Assembly (NCBI RefSeq): GCF_902168175.1
Contig: NZ_CABHOU010000025.1
Span: forward strand, 558,001 to 622,000
Reading direction: 5' to 3'
Origin: an uncultured Chitinophaga sp.
GTDB taxonomy: Bacteria > Bacteroidota > Bacteroidia > Chitinophagales > Chitinophagaceae
DNA length: 64,000 bases
In this document: one piece after another, positions 34,442 to 42,464 of the stretch
Numbering within the stretch: position 1 is the stretch's first letter
Layout of the letters: each line of letters begins with the position of its first letter
Program-made: the position numbers and the translations under genes
Notes under the pieces: generated by a model
The model's input: only the letters and a program-made list of their open reading frames with translations
Database searches by the model: none
Told to the model about the DNA's origin: nothing

Positions 34442-35341
34442 TTATCCTTTCAAAAAACGTTCAACCTTCTGCATGGTCATTTCAGGTAAATCGCTGCTAA
34501 GTACCTTAAACCTCGCCACCTTCATTTCACCAAACCATTTTTCCATCACCTTTCGGATCACATCTTCATCATTTTTATTCCTGGCAGATGGGGAAACCTC
34601 CAGCACAAGCACCTCCAGTTGCTGCAAATCTGCCCGTGTACTAATCAGGCCAAAATCCTGCTTGTCCATTTCCGCAGCCCAGCTCTGATTATTCCGCAAT
34701 TTGTATTTATCAAAGAGATCAGGCAGAAGATAGGCATAACGATTGGCGGTTACATCCCTGGAGTCCTGGTGGTAGATATAACCGTCAGTGAAAACAACGA
34801 TGAGGTTACGGTATGCCTCATCTTCATCTACAGCAATCTCCTTAACATCATTCTTGAAAAAGCGCCAGATGTCGGATCCGGGCCAAACAGCCTGGCGGAC
34901 AGCGGTACGATAAATACTACTGATGTTTTCGGTAACCGTATGTCGAAGGTTGTCATAAATCACTTTCTTGCCTTTCGTATCCATTTTCGAAAGGTCTATA
35001 TTCAGGTTCTTCACCGCCTGGTTAATACCGGCATCCGGTGGGTTGGGATGAAAAATGATCCGCATTTTTCCTTTCGCCATAAAACTGCCTTTTTTTTCCA
35101 TCTGATCTAAAAAATACTTGGTGAAGTAACTGATCAGGATACTATCGCGGTCGATATGTGCTGGTACCGCGGAGTTCAGCTTCGGATCAATCCTATCGGA
35201 AAGGTCGAGGAGAATAGTGAGGTTTAGCTGTTTTTCAGTTTTAGACGCAGATGTGGGTGGTTTTTCGTCGGAAGTTTCGGGTGATGTCTGTCCGCAGCCA
35301 GCGCCTAATAGCCATAAGACTAAAAAAATAAAATGTTTCAT
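34442..35341 (-). CDS. vWA-like lipoprotein
   Basis: A 299-residue protein. The lipoprotein signal ends at GAGC with Cys16. The mature protein shows a von Willebrand A-like pattern: LTILLDLSDRI (Asp46-x-Ser48, a MIDAS-like start), then LIVVFTDGYIY near 185, and a long helix–strand alternation. It would be anchored in a membrane facing the periplasm or surface. Its start codon overlaps the stop of the coiled-coil membrane protein by one base (TAATG), so the two are translationally coupled. Confidence 0.75.
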   Translation of the reverse strand: MKHFIFLVLWLLGAGCGQTSPETSDEKPPTSASKTEKQLNLTILLDLSDRIDPKLNSAVPAHIDRDSILISYFTKYFLDQMEKKGSFMAKGKMRIIFHPNPPDAGINQAVKNLNIDLSKMDTKGKKVIYDNLRHTVTENISSIYRTAVRQAVWPGSDIWRFFKNDVKEIAVDEDEAYRNLIVVFTDGYIYHQDSRDVTANRYAYLLPDLFDKYKLRNNQSWAAEMDKQDFGLISTRADLQQLEVLVLEVSPSARNKNDEDVIRKVMEKWFGEMKVARFKVLSSDLPEMTMQKVERFLKG

Positions 35342-36576
35342 TAGTTATAGATTTCGGGATAATTGTAAATAGCATCGCGTACAAATTGATGCACCGTTTC
35401 TGAGGCGGCATCCATCCTGTCGGGACCTCCACCATTCTCTTTCATCCATGCCAGCCAGCCGGCCATAAAAGCAAAAGCGATCTGTTCAAATTCCTTTGGA
35501 ATGATGGTGCTGTGGATAGACTCATTCAGTTTTTTCACCCTGGTTTTGGTGATATCGATCTGGTGCGTCATCTTTTCTACTTCCAGGTTCAGCTCCAGGA
35601 TTTCGGCCTGTAGGTCTATGATCGTTTTCTCTTTCTCACGCAGTGCCACCTTTACTTTATCGAGTTTCCCGAAAGCGGCGAGTACAAAATCGAGTACAAA
35701 GCCCCATATCAGGTATACGATGAAACCGGCAAAAATGATGATCCAGAAATTGATCGAACTGATGGCGAGGCGGATCGAGTATTCTGGCAGATTGGCGCCA
35801 AAGCTGTTACTAGACTTAATCTCGTAAATTTTCTCTGTGATATCATAAGCTAGAAATGCATCGAAAAGAAAGGTCACAACTACTAACATTGCGATCTTCA
35901 AATACCGGGAGTACCCCTTTCCCTCCTGCATTTTATGTATAAGGTATCCTAGTCCCAGGAACACGAAGGGGATGGTGAGGATCAGCACCAATTCCATCAC
36001 CCCGTCCTTAAATGCTTTAGACAACGCCTGCGCATCGAAAATTGCATTTGCCACCCCAATCGCGCTCAGGGAGAATTCTTTAAAAAATGCAGAATAGGAA
36101 GCAGAACTATAAAAGGTAAAAAGGTAAACCGTTAAAAAAAGTAAAATGATCAAACCGATATAAAAGCTAGGTTTATCGCCAGAGTCGCCGATAATGTCCT
36201 GCGGATTTTTCCTGATGTGGGCTGCTTCTTCCTTACTGATTTCGATGCGCTGTTTCAAGGCGGGTACTTTTTCATCAACCACCATCCTGATCCTGTTCTC
36301 CCAGCGGGAAATATGTCCCTTCTGCTCTTCCAGCGACATTCTTATCGGCCGTTTCAGTTCTTCCTGTTTACCATGGTCATCTTTGATCTGGTCTTTAAAA
36401 GTGAAATACAATTTTTGGAGACATACTTTTAAACCCGCCAGGCTGCCTCCTAAAAGTCCGGCCTGCATATGCCCTTCTTCCTGCGGGTTACCTGGTTTGG
36501 ATGGCCGTTTTGCCGCGGAAGTCGGCAAAAGTTCTTTAAGGGCGAAAAGCCCCTTGGTTATTTTCGTTAAACTCAT
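35341..36576 (-). CDS. four-helix membrane protein with C-terminal coiled coil
   Basis: A 411-residue protein without a known family. The N-terminal 130 residues are soluble and charged, with a helical segment. Four membrane helices lie at about residues 138–158, 200–218, 226–247 and 270–297. A long heptad-rich coiled coil follows (about 302–355, KVKVALREKEKTIIDLQAEI and onward). The last 45 residues include a Trp/Met-rich FAFMAGWLAWMKENGGG. It is 3 bases after TerB and coupled to the vWA-like lipoprotein. It may be the scaffold of the system. Confidence 0.75.
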   Translation of the reverse strand: MSLTKITKGLFALKELLPTSAAKRPSKPGNPQEEGHMQAGLLGGSLAGLKVCLQKLYFTFKDQIKDDHGKQEELKRPIRMSLEEQKGHISRWENRIRMVVDEKVPALKQRIEISKEEAAHIRKNPQDIIGDSGDKPSFYIGLIILLFLTVYLFTFYSSASYSAFFKEFSLSAIGVANAIFDAQALSKAFKDGVMELVLILTIPFVFLGLGYLIHKMQEGKGYSRYLKIAMLVVVTFLFDAFLAYDITEKIYEIKSSNSFGANLPEYSIRLAISSINFWIIIFAGFIVYLIWGFVLDFVLAAFGKLDKVKVALREKEKTIIDLQAEILELNLEVEKMTHQIDITKTRVKKLNESIHSTIIPKEFEQIAFAFMAGWLAWMKENGGGPDRMDAASETVHQFVRDAIYNYPEIYN

Positions 36577-36579
36577 AAC

Positions 36580-36984
36580 TTAAAGATTATTTGATACAGT
36601 TAGCAGAATCGCTTCTTTAGGCGTTTTTTTGAAAGCCTCATCTAAGAGGTAATCGCAGATAGGGCCAACGTTCTGGTCTTCAAATCCGAAGCGGGAGCAG
36701 AATCGTTCCAGCGTTCCGCGCTCTTCAGGATCGAGGCGACCATCCGACCAGGCGATAAGACTAAGATCATAAAGACAATCTATCTTCTCCAACACTGACT
36801 GCGGAGGAAGAATGTCGACATTGCCAGATTGTAATAGCAATGCATCGATCTCTTCCCGGGTAATACCGCGATCCTGGCCAATGAGGTAGAGGGCCTCCAA
36901 TTCCTTGAGGCCTATATCAGCATCAGAAAGTGCCATTTGATAAAGATGGAGAAAATGATTTTTCAACTCGGGAGTAAGCGCCAT
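36580..36984 (-). CDS. TerB-like protein
   Basis: A protein of 134 residues from the ATG at 36984 (MALTPE); an ATG at 37005 adds seven residues. It is all-helical with a duplicated acidic TerB pattern: LYQMALSDADIGLKELEALYLIG near 14–36 and LSLIAWSDGRLDPEERGTLERF near 83–104, the D-x-D/E loops being likely metal sites. TerB-like domains accompany vWA, TerD and membrane modules in predicted membrane-associated defence complexes. It lies between DUF1508 and the coiled-coil membrane protein in the operon. Confidence 0.78.
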   Translation of the reverse strand: MALTPELKNHFLHLYQMALSDADIGLKELEALYLIGQDRGITREEIDALLLQSGNVDILPPQSVLEKIDCLYDLSLIAWSDGRLDPEERGTLERFCSRFGFEDQNVGPICDYLLDEAFKKTPKEAILLTVSNNL

Positions 36985-37071
36985 AAAAGCAATTTTTACG
37001 ATCATTAATTAAAAAAAAACAGGAAATGGACGTAGGGATAATAAACGGACAGACCTGGATAACAACATCTA

Positions 37072-37398
37072 TTAGCTCAAATCCAATATATTAGCGATTG
37101 GGGCATTCCGCTTAACAGCTTCAATACCTCGGTCCCGGCTGTATAAAGTTGCATAACTTTCGCTGCGGCCTATGACCAGGCCGTTTGCCGCACGCAGGTT
37201 AAAGCGGTAATTACCATCGGCATCCTTTCGCTCATAACGCTCGTCCAAAGGCGCGTTTCGTTTTACTGTTGCAATTCCATCACTGCAAGACTGGTTGGTA
37301 GAATATGTCTCGCTCGTTAATATGATCTCTCCGTTTGGAGCTTTTAGGTTGAAGCGAAACTGTGTAGTTTTTCTGATCTCAAATTTGGGATTGTTCAT
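37072..37398 (-). CDS. YegP/DUF1508 family protein in the caspase operon
   Basis: A 108-residue protein with two DUF1508 repeats: FRFNLKAPNGEIILTSETYST and YRFNLRAANGLVIGRSESYAT, each ending in a VKRNAP turn. It is close in design to the separate YegP at 30194–30526. Gaps to its operon neighbours are 18 bases (to TIR–FGE) and 87 bases (to TerB). Its presence with signalling and effector genes suggests a ligand- or peptide-binding accessory role, but that is inference. Confidence 0.88.
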   Translation of the reverse strand: MNNPKFEIRKTTQFRFNLKAPNGEIILTSETYSTNQSCSDGIATVKRNAPLDERYERKDADGNYRFNLRAANGLVIGRSESYATLYSRDRGIEAVKRNAPIANILDLS

Positions 37399-37416
37399 AT
37401 TTATCTATTTTGAAGG

Positions 37417-38511
37417 TTAATTTTTACTTTTCCATACCACACGGAAACCTGTACTCTCCGATCTGCTATCTGGCTCCTGCTTACCGCGAAATTTAACATC
37501 AAGTCCGTTTACCGGCTTAACCGTGCTGGTATATGCGCCACCTCTCACCACTTTATAGGTTATTGTTCCCCCATACCAGTCTTCGCACCACTCTCCAACA
37601 TTGCCCGTCATATCATACAAACCGAATTGGTTTGCTGATTTCCGTGCAACGTTATCGGGCTTTTTTCGGTTATAAACAGCGACTTTAGATGCGTTATTGC
37701 CCCCACTGTAATTTGTGTTGCCTCCCCCTGTGGCCGCATACTCCCATTCATGTTCTGAAGGTAATCGGCCACCCGACCATTTGCAGAAAGCATCCGCCTC
37801 ATACCATGTTACATTTCTCACAGGTCCGCCTTCGCGGGAGGAATACGGTTGCGGCGGGAATGTAATTTTCTGGTTATCACAAAAAGCCCTGAATTGAGCA
37901 ACTGTTACCTCAGTATTGCTGATGTAGAAAGAATCGATGCCGGAACTGTCCGTTGCAGGCATCACAATTAATACCTGTTCCAGCCGGCGAGCCGGGGTAA
38001 TATCTGTTTGCGTATCCCTCCAAAAGAAAGATGCAATGAGGCCCGCTATTAATGCTACCGACAGCATTGCCCAAACAGATCTTCGTTCCGCTTTCTTTTG
38101 AGGAATGATTTTTCGCGCAAGCATATCGGCTATTTCCGCCGGGTTATTATCCCAGTTTACAGATACCAGGTGTTTGGAGATACCATCGACAGGGGTACTA
38201 TCGAGGCGTAGCTGCAAAATATGTTGCCTGTTCCGTACCGGTTTCGCAATAGCCACCTGTCGTTCGATGTTCGACCAGTACTTTTGCACAAACACCCCGC
38301 TGGTAATCAATAACACAAACCTGGACCGCTTTCCATAGGCATCATTTGTGAGACTGATAATATGTTGTCCCCAACTTTCTGCCGCCCTTTCTTTATAATA
38401 ATAGTAACGGATATTGCGTTTCTTAAGCTCCGTGGCTATTTGTTCTGCAACGTGCAAATCCTCCTCCGCAACAGAGATCGCAACATCGTACTTATAATAG
38501 CGTGCTATCAT
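37417..38511 (-). CDS. TIR-like domain – transmembrane – FGE-sulfatase fusion
   Basis: A 364-residue three-part protein. Residues 5–135 form a TIR-like domain (YDVAISVAEED, then SGVFVQKYWSNIERQ with Glu83 at the position of the TIR NADase Glu). A single membrane helix spans about 146–163. Residues 178–364 form a formylglycine-generating-enzyme/SUMF1-like domain: SNTEVTVAQFRAFC, VTWYEADAFCKWSGGRLPSEHEWEYA, FGLYDMTGNVGEWCEDW and STGFRVVWK. The TIR part would be cytoplasmic and the FGE part periplasmic. It follows the caspase gene by 20 bases. Confidence 0.85.
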   Translation of the reverse strand: MIARYYKYDVAISVAEEDLHVAEQIATELKKRNIRYYYYKERAAESWGQHIISLTNDAYGKRSRFVLLITSGVFVQKYWSNIERQVAIAKPVRNRQHILQLRLDSTPVDGISKHLVSVNWDNNPAEIADMLARKIIPQKKAERRSVWAMLSVALIAGLIASFFWRDTQTDITPARRLEQVLIVMPATDSSGIDSFYISNTEVTVAQFRAFCDNQKITFPPQPYSSREGGPVRNVTWYEADAFCKWSGGRLPSEHEWEYAATGGGNTNYSGGNNASKVAVYNRKKPDNVARKSANQFGLYDMTGNVGEWCEDWYGGTITYKVVRGGAYTSTVKPVNGLDVKFRGKQEPDSRSESTGFRVVWKSKN

Positions 38512-38531
38512 TAGGTGTTTTTTGGGGAAGA

Positions 38532-39473
38532 CTAGATCCTGTTATTACTAAGGAGTTTCCAATAATAGATACCAAGCGGTGTTAACCGGCAACTTTTGTT
38601 TTTCATCGCAGCCCAATACATATACTCCTCTCCGACAGGTTCTACCAGGCCTATAAGCTGCAAACGCCGGAGCAACTTGAAAGTATTGATGTTTATTTCG
38701 TTGGGTTGTTCGGTCGTGTATTCATAGCTGGGATCTAAAGGAAACTCCGATTCCACCTTGGGGAAAACAGAGATCAGCTTACGCAGTTCCGGCAAAGGCA
38801 CAACAGGCGTTACTTTACGCAGGCAAACCGATCTTACAATATTCGATTTAAAAACCGGGCGTTGCGCCCAACTACCCAACGCCTTCTCTATATAACTATA
38901 AATACTGCCCACACTAATATCGCCGGCAATATCGGCCGCCCCGCCCTTAAGTGCTTCCAGTAATAAACTGGTAAATACACCGTGCCCGCCTACCTCTATT
39001 GATGATTCAGTAATTCTGCTCGAGGCTAATACCACCACTCCTTTTTCCAGAAAAGCCGCCGTATTTTCTGATATTGCCGGGGTTCCCATTGCGCCTGAAT
39101 GACAACAATCGAGGATCACGATCTTATGCCGCGCTTTTGACAAACTCACCATTTTTAGGACATCGTCCATTGAAATACCTTCGTCGTTCCGATTGAAATC
39201 AGGCGTCATGATATATCCCCCTGAATCCGTTACACAACCATGGCCCGAGAAATAAAAGAGGCTCATCTCGTCCTCGGCTTTAAATACATCCAATATCAGC
39301 GAGCGCAACGAACCCTTCGATTTAATATCTGTGCATAACATCACATCGAAATTCGGCGAGCCGTCCGCATTACTGTTCAGCAATTCGGCAACCTGGGTTG
39401 CGTCATTAACGCAGCCCATAAGCCTGGCGCTTCCTGGATAGTCGTTAATACCTACGACAAGTGCTTTCTTCAT
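38532..39473 (-). CDS. caspase family (peptidase C14) protein
   Basis: A 313-residue cytoplasmic cysteine protease. The p20-like core begins KKALVVGINDYPGSARLMGCVNDA. The catalytic His78 lies in YFSGHG and Cys124 in LDCCHSG, the metacaspase-type dyad. A region after residue 225 (about 90 residues) is helical and may be a winged-helix-like or target-recognition domain (NTFKLLRRLQLIGLVEPVG). It is the first gene of a seven-gene minus-strand operon and divergent from an acidic-tail protein. A role as a death effector or signalling protease is inferred. Confidence 0.9.
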   Translation of the reverse strand: MKKALVVGINDYPGSARLMGCVNDATQVAELLNSNADGSPNFDVMLCTDIKSKGSLRSLILDVFKAEDEMSLFYFSGHGCVTDSGGYIMTPDFNRNDEGISMDDVLKMVSLSKARHKIVILDCCHSGAMGTPAISENTAAFLEKGVVVLASSRITESSIEVGGHGVFTSLLLEALKGGAADIAGDISVGSIYSYIEKALGSWAQRPVFKSNIVRSVCLRKVTPVVPLPELRKLISVFPKVESEFPLDPSYEYTTEQPNEININTFKLLRRLQLIGLVEPVGEEYMYWAAMKNKSCRLTPLGIYYWKLLSNNRI

Positions 39474-39720
39474 TAAAAACTGTTTAAGGTGAGGGGCCTG
39501 TTTTTCTGTTTACGCAACAAAGGTGAGAATGTATGAGGTAGGAAAAAACCTGTATCAGAGGGGGAAAAATCCCCTTTTTCGAAACGTACCGGATATTCCC
39601 CTTAAGCCAGGGGGGATTTTTCCTGTATTCAAAGTCAGGTGATTTTTGTAGTCAAAATCATCGATAGTTTCGCTTCGTTAAATTCATTTAAACCTCATTC
39701 TTTGAACAAAAAACTACATT
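39474..39720. promoter_or_regulatory. divergent control region with inverted repeats
   Basis: These 247 bases separate the caspase operon from the divergent genes. A 12-base perfect inverted repeat GGAAAAATCCCC (39563–39574) / GGGGATTTTTCC (39612–39623) is seen. The first arm also sits in a local GGGGAAAAATCCCC palindrome followed by T5. A short CCTGTAT motif occurs twice (39549–39555, 39622–39628). Near-consensus -7 elements are CACCTTTG (−, 39518–39525) and GATTTTTG (+, 39641–39648). Confidence 0.6.
39563..39623. repeat. 12-base inverted repeat in the divergent region
   Basis: GGAAAAATCCCC (39563–39574) and GGGGATTTTTCC (39612–39623) are exact reverse complements, 37 bases apart. They could be paired operators or form a large hairpin. 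Confidence 0.65.
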
Positions 39721-40227
39721 ATGCAACGTTATGTAACAGCCAAGCCCCTTCCCTTTTTCTATGTTGGAAAACAGGTGTCTAACGACAGGATTACCCGCTT
39801 TAAAAATCAAAAGCACACACTGTTGAGCCAGGCACTGGGCAAGTCCGACACCAGGTCGATCTGGTACTCCAAAGAACATTTTGTAAAGCTGTTGGAAGAA
39901 ATCGAATTTGCCGGTGGCGATGGTGTCAGGATCTCAATGGGTATGTATGAAGAAGGGCACGAGTTTGCCGGACAATTATGCCTGTTATTTAACAGTACTC
40001 GCCCGGAAACCGTTGGGAATACACTTATTCATAGCACTGTTGTGCTGGAAAACGAACCGGACTTCGCTGAAAGGTCATCTTTGCCAAGGGAAATCATTCA
40101 ATTTCCTGGCGATGGCACGACCACAGACATCCGGGACTTCAATTTGGGTTCCCCTTGTCCACCCCGCTGTGAGGACGATGGAGATGGTGACGATGACGGG
40201 GAAGGCGGAGATGGCGGAGGTAATTAG
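39721..40227 (+). CDS. hypothetical protein with acidic Gly/Asp tail
   Basis: A 168-residue protein with no recognised domain. Residues 1–140 are mixed α/β and soluble (KPLPFFYVGKQVSNDRITRF; GVRISMGMYEEGHEFAGQLCLLF). After a PCPPRC motif near 144–149 the C-terminus is EDDGDGDDDGEGGDGGGN, an Asp/Gly-rich disordered tail. It is divergent from the caspase gene and 25 bases before a seven-helix membrane protein. It may be a regulated substrate or partner of the caspase operon; that is speculation. Confidence 0.65.
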   Translation: MQRYVTAKPLPFFYVGKQVSNDRITRFKNQKHTLLSQALGKSDTRSIWYSKEHFVKLLEEIEFAGGDGVRISMGMYEEGHEFAGQLCLLFNSTRPETVGNTLIHSTVVLENEPDFAERSSLPREIIQFPGDGTTTDIRDFNLGSPCPPRCEDDGDGDDDGEGGDGGGN

Positions 40228-40252
40228 TAAATAACATTTTGTAAATTAGAAG

Positions 40253-40939
40253 ATGCTGCATCACCTCCTGGGATATGAATATGCATATCTTCTTCCACTG
40301 TTGCTTAGCGCCATTTTTTGTCTGAAAATGTTCCGGCAAAAATGGCCTAAGCAATATCGGACTTTGGCCATACTTATCATTGTATCACTTGCAATAGAAG
40401 TTTTTGCCATTGCATGGAAATGGTATCTGTACGACATGTTCATTCCGGCTTATAAAAAGAGTAATCTTTGGATTTACAACGTGTTTGTTACTATCAGGCT
40501 TGCCATATTACTGGTGCTTTTTTTCCAGAGCATGGAGTCTAAAAAGATCAAAAAAGTAATATTACTTGGCGGGCCTCCAATAGTACTTTTCGGCCTTGTT
40601 AACTATATCAGTATACAGGGCCCTCACCAGTACAATACCTACAGTGTGATCTTCGCACATATTCCGATCATCGTTCTGTGTCTTTGCTACTTCAGGCAAT
40701 TATTAGGGGCAGATAAGATACTTGAACTGCACAAAGAACCTATGGTATGGCTGGTGTTAGGCACTTTTGTTTACCATGTTGCATCGCTGCCGTTCCTCAT
40801 TATGCTTAACTTTCTTAACATGAAAAGTTCGAACTTATCTATGCTTTTTCTCCCAATAAACGACACACTCAATCTCATAATGTGTTCTTCCTATCTAATT
40901 AGTTCAATATGCAACCCACAACAGACTCCACAGCGCTAA
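40253..40939 (+). CDS. seven-helix membrane protein
   Basis: A 228-residue inner-membrane protein with seven hydrophobic segments (about residues 8–27, 38–58, 72–93, 101–120, 127–148, 164–187 and 196–216) and short loops. There is no recognised family. Its last 31 bases overlap the start of the histidine kinase gene, so translation is coupled and the protein may be the sensory input for the kinase, which itself has only one membrane helix. Confidence 0.7.
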   Translation: MLHHLLGYEYAYLLPLLLSAIFCLKMFRQKWPKQYRTLAILIIVSLAIEVFAIAWKWYLYDMFIPAYKKSNLWIYNVFVTIRLAILLVLFFQSMESKKIKKVILLGGPPIVLFGLVNYISIQGPHQYNTYSVIFAHIPIIVLCLCYFRQLLGADKILELHKEPMVWLVLGTFVYHVASLPFLIMLNFLNMKSSNLSMLFLPINDTLNLIMCSSYLISSICNPQQTPQR

Positions 40940-41730
40940 CGATTATCGTATCTACCCTCACATTATTATCCCTTTGTATAGCGATTATATGTTTCCTTTT
41001 TCTCTACCAGCGAAAAAGGTTTCGACATCAACATGAGCTGATGGAAGTTCGGGAAGCCTACAATCAAGCGTTGTTTGAATCAAAATTCGCGATCCAGGAG
41101 CAAACCCTGGACCATATTTCGAAGGAACTGCATGCCAATTTCAGCCATCTCGTTTCACTTATCAATATTAATCTTTCCGAAATATTACCACAGATACCCG
41201 ATAACCAAAGAGAGAACGTGATTGAAACAAAATCGCTGGCCAAGCAATTAATGAGCGATCTGAAGGCATTAAGCGCTAATCTGAACACAGACCATATTAT
41301 TCATATCGGAGTTGGCAAGGCGCTTGAGAACGAACTAAACCGGCTTTCAAAAACAAAAAAATACAAGATAACCTTCATCGTTACCGGCGACGCATATAGA
41401 TTATCAGCTGAACATGAAATAATACTCTTCCGACTCTGCCAGGAAGTGCTTAACAATGTGGTAAAGTATTCCAAAGCCTCTGCAGTTTCGGCCACTCTCG
41501 CCTTTTCCAACGATCACTTTTCATTGACTATTTCCGACAATGGAATTGGCTTTAATGTAGAACGTGCATTGAATCAAAGTGGAGATAAGCAGAGTACAGG
41601 TTTATTGAATATGCAGAAACGGGCCTCCCTGATAAATGCAAAATTCAGCATCCTTAGCCAGGTAGGAAAAGGTACGTTGGTGACCATTGATACCCCTAAC
41701 CCGGAAATACAAAAAACATCCATTTTATGA
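40909..41730 (+). CDS. sensor histidine kinase (NarX/DesK-like)
   Basis: A 273-residue kinase. One membrane helix (residues 9–33) is followed directly by a HisKA_3-like dimerisation helix with His75 in ISKELHANF, and a C-terminal HATPase domain: N box QEVLNNVVKYSKA near 182–194, G1 DNGIGFN near 213–219, and G2 STGLLNMQKRA near 230–240. There is no periplasmic sensor domain. It overlaps the upstream membrane gene by 31 bases and the response regulator gene by 4 bases, which makes a coupled trio. Confidence 0.88.
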   Translation: MQPTTDSTALTIIVSTLTLLSLCIAIICFLFLYQRKRFRHQHELMEVREAYNQALFESKFAIQEQTLDHISKELHANFSHLVSLININLSEILPQIPDNQRENVIETKSLAKQLMSDLKALSANLNTDHIIHIGVGKALENELNRLSKTKKYKITFIVTGDAYRLSAEHEIILFRLCQEVLNNVVKYSKASAVSATLAFSNDHFSLTISDNGIGFNVERALNQSGDKQSTGLLNMQKRASLINAKFSILSQVGKGTLVTIDTPNPEIQKTSIL

Positions 41731-42395
41731 GAACAGGCAACACAAAGCTAAATATTGCAGTAGTCGATGATCATAACTTATTTCGTAAGGGGTTGATCAA
41801 ACTAATTATGTTGGGAGATACTAAAAACAAATACAACATTTTATTTGAAGCGGAAAATGGCATCGACCTCCAAGGAAAAATGATGCAACCCCCATTTCCC
41901 CATATTATTTTGATGGACATTGACATGCCCGATGCCGATGGATTTGAGGCGGTGGAATGGTTACAACGCACCCACCCCGACATCAAAGTACTGGTAATCT
42001 CTATGGTGGAGGCCGAAGCATCCATTTTGCGGATGCTCCGGCTTGGCGTAAAGGGCTATCTTTCAAAAGATATTGAAGTAGAAGATATGCATATGGCGTT
42101 GGAAGCAATTGCCAACAATGGGTTTTATTATTCAGATGTAGCGGCAGAAATACTAAATCAAAATTTAAGTAAATCCGGTAAAACGGAAAGCACTTCTATA
42201 TATCTATCTGAAAATGAGCGTGAGTTCCTAAAGCTTGCTACCACAGACATGACCTATCAGCAAATAGCCGACAAAATGCACTTAAGCTTTAAAACAATTG
42301 ACGGTTACAGAGAGGATTTGTTTAAGCGCCTGCATGTGAAAAACAGAGTAACGCTGGCACTTTATGCGGTGAAGCATGGTATTGTTACGTTGTGA
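41727..42395 (+). CDS. LuxR/NarL-family response regulator
   Basis: A 222-residue two-domain regulator. The receiver has the acidic pair Asp14/Asp15, the phosphorylation site Asp64 in LMDIDMPDADG, and Lys near 115 in KGYLSKDI. The C-terminal LuxR-type HTH runs LSENEREFLKLATTDMTYQQIADKMHLSFKTIDGYREDLF near 155–195. It is the last gene of the trio and overlaps the kinase by ATGA. It may regulate the nearby divergent caspase operon or the acidic-tail gene; no binding site can be assigned. Confidence 0.9.
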   Translation: MRTGNTKLNIAVVDDHNLFRKGLIKLIMLGDTKNKYNILFEAENGIDLQGKMMQPPFPHIILMDIDMPDADGFEAVEWLQRTHPDIKVLVISMVEAEASILRMLRLGVKGYLSKDIEVEDMHMALEAIANNGFYYSDVAAEILNQNLSKSGKTESTSIYLSENEREFLKLATTDMTYQQIADKMHLSFKTIDGYREDLFKRLHVKNRVTLALYAVKHGIVTL

Positions 42396-42464
42396 TGGAG
42401 GAGTGGGATGAGGTTAGCTTATGCTGTACTTATTGATATCCTTTGTACATTTAGATTATCTATT

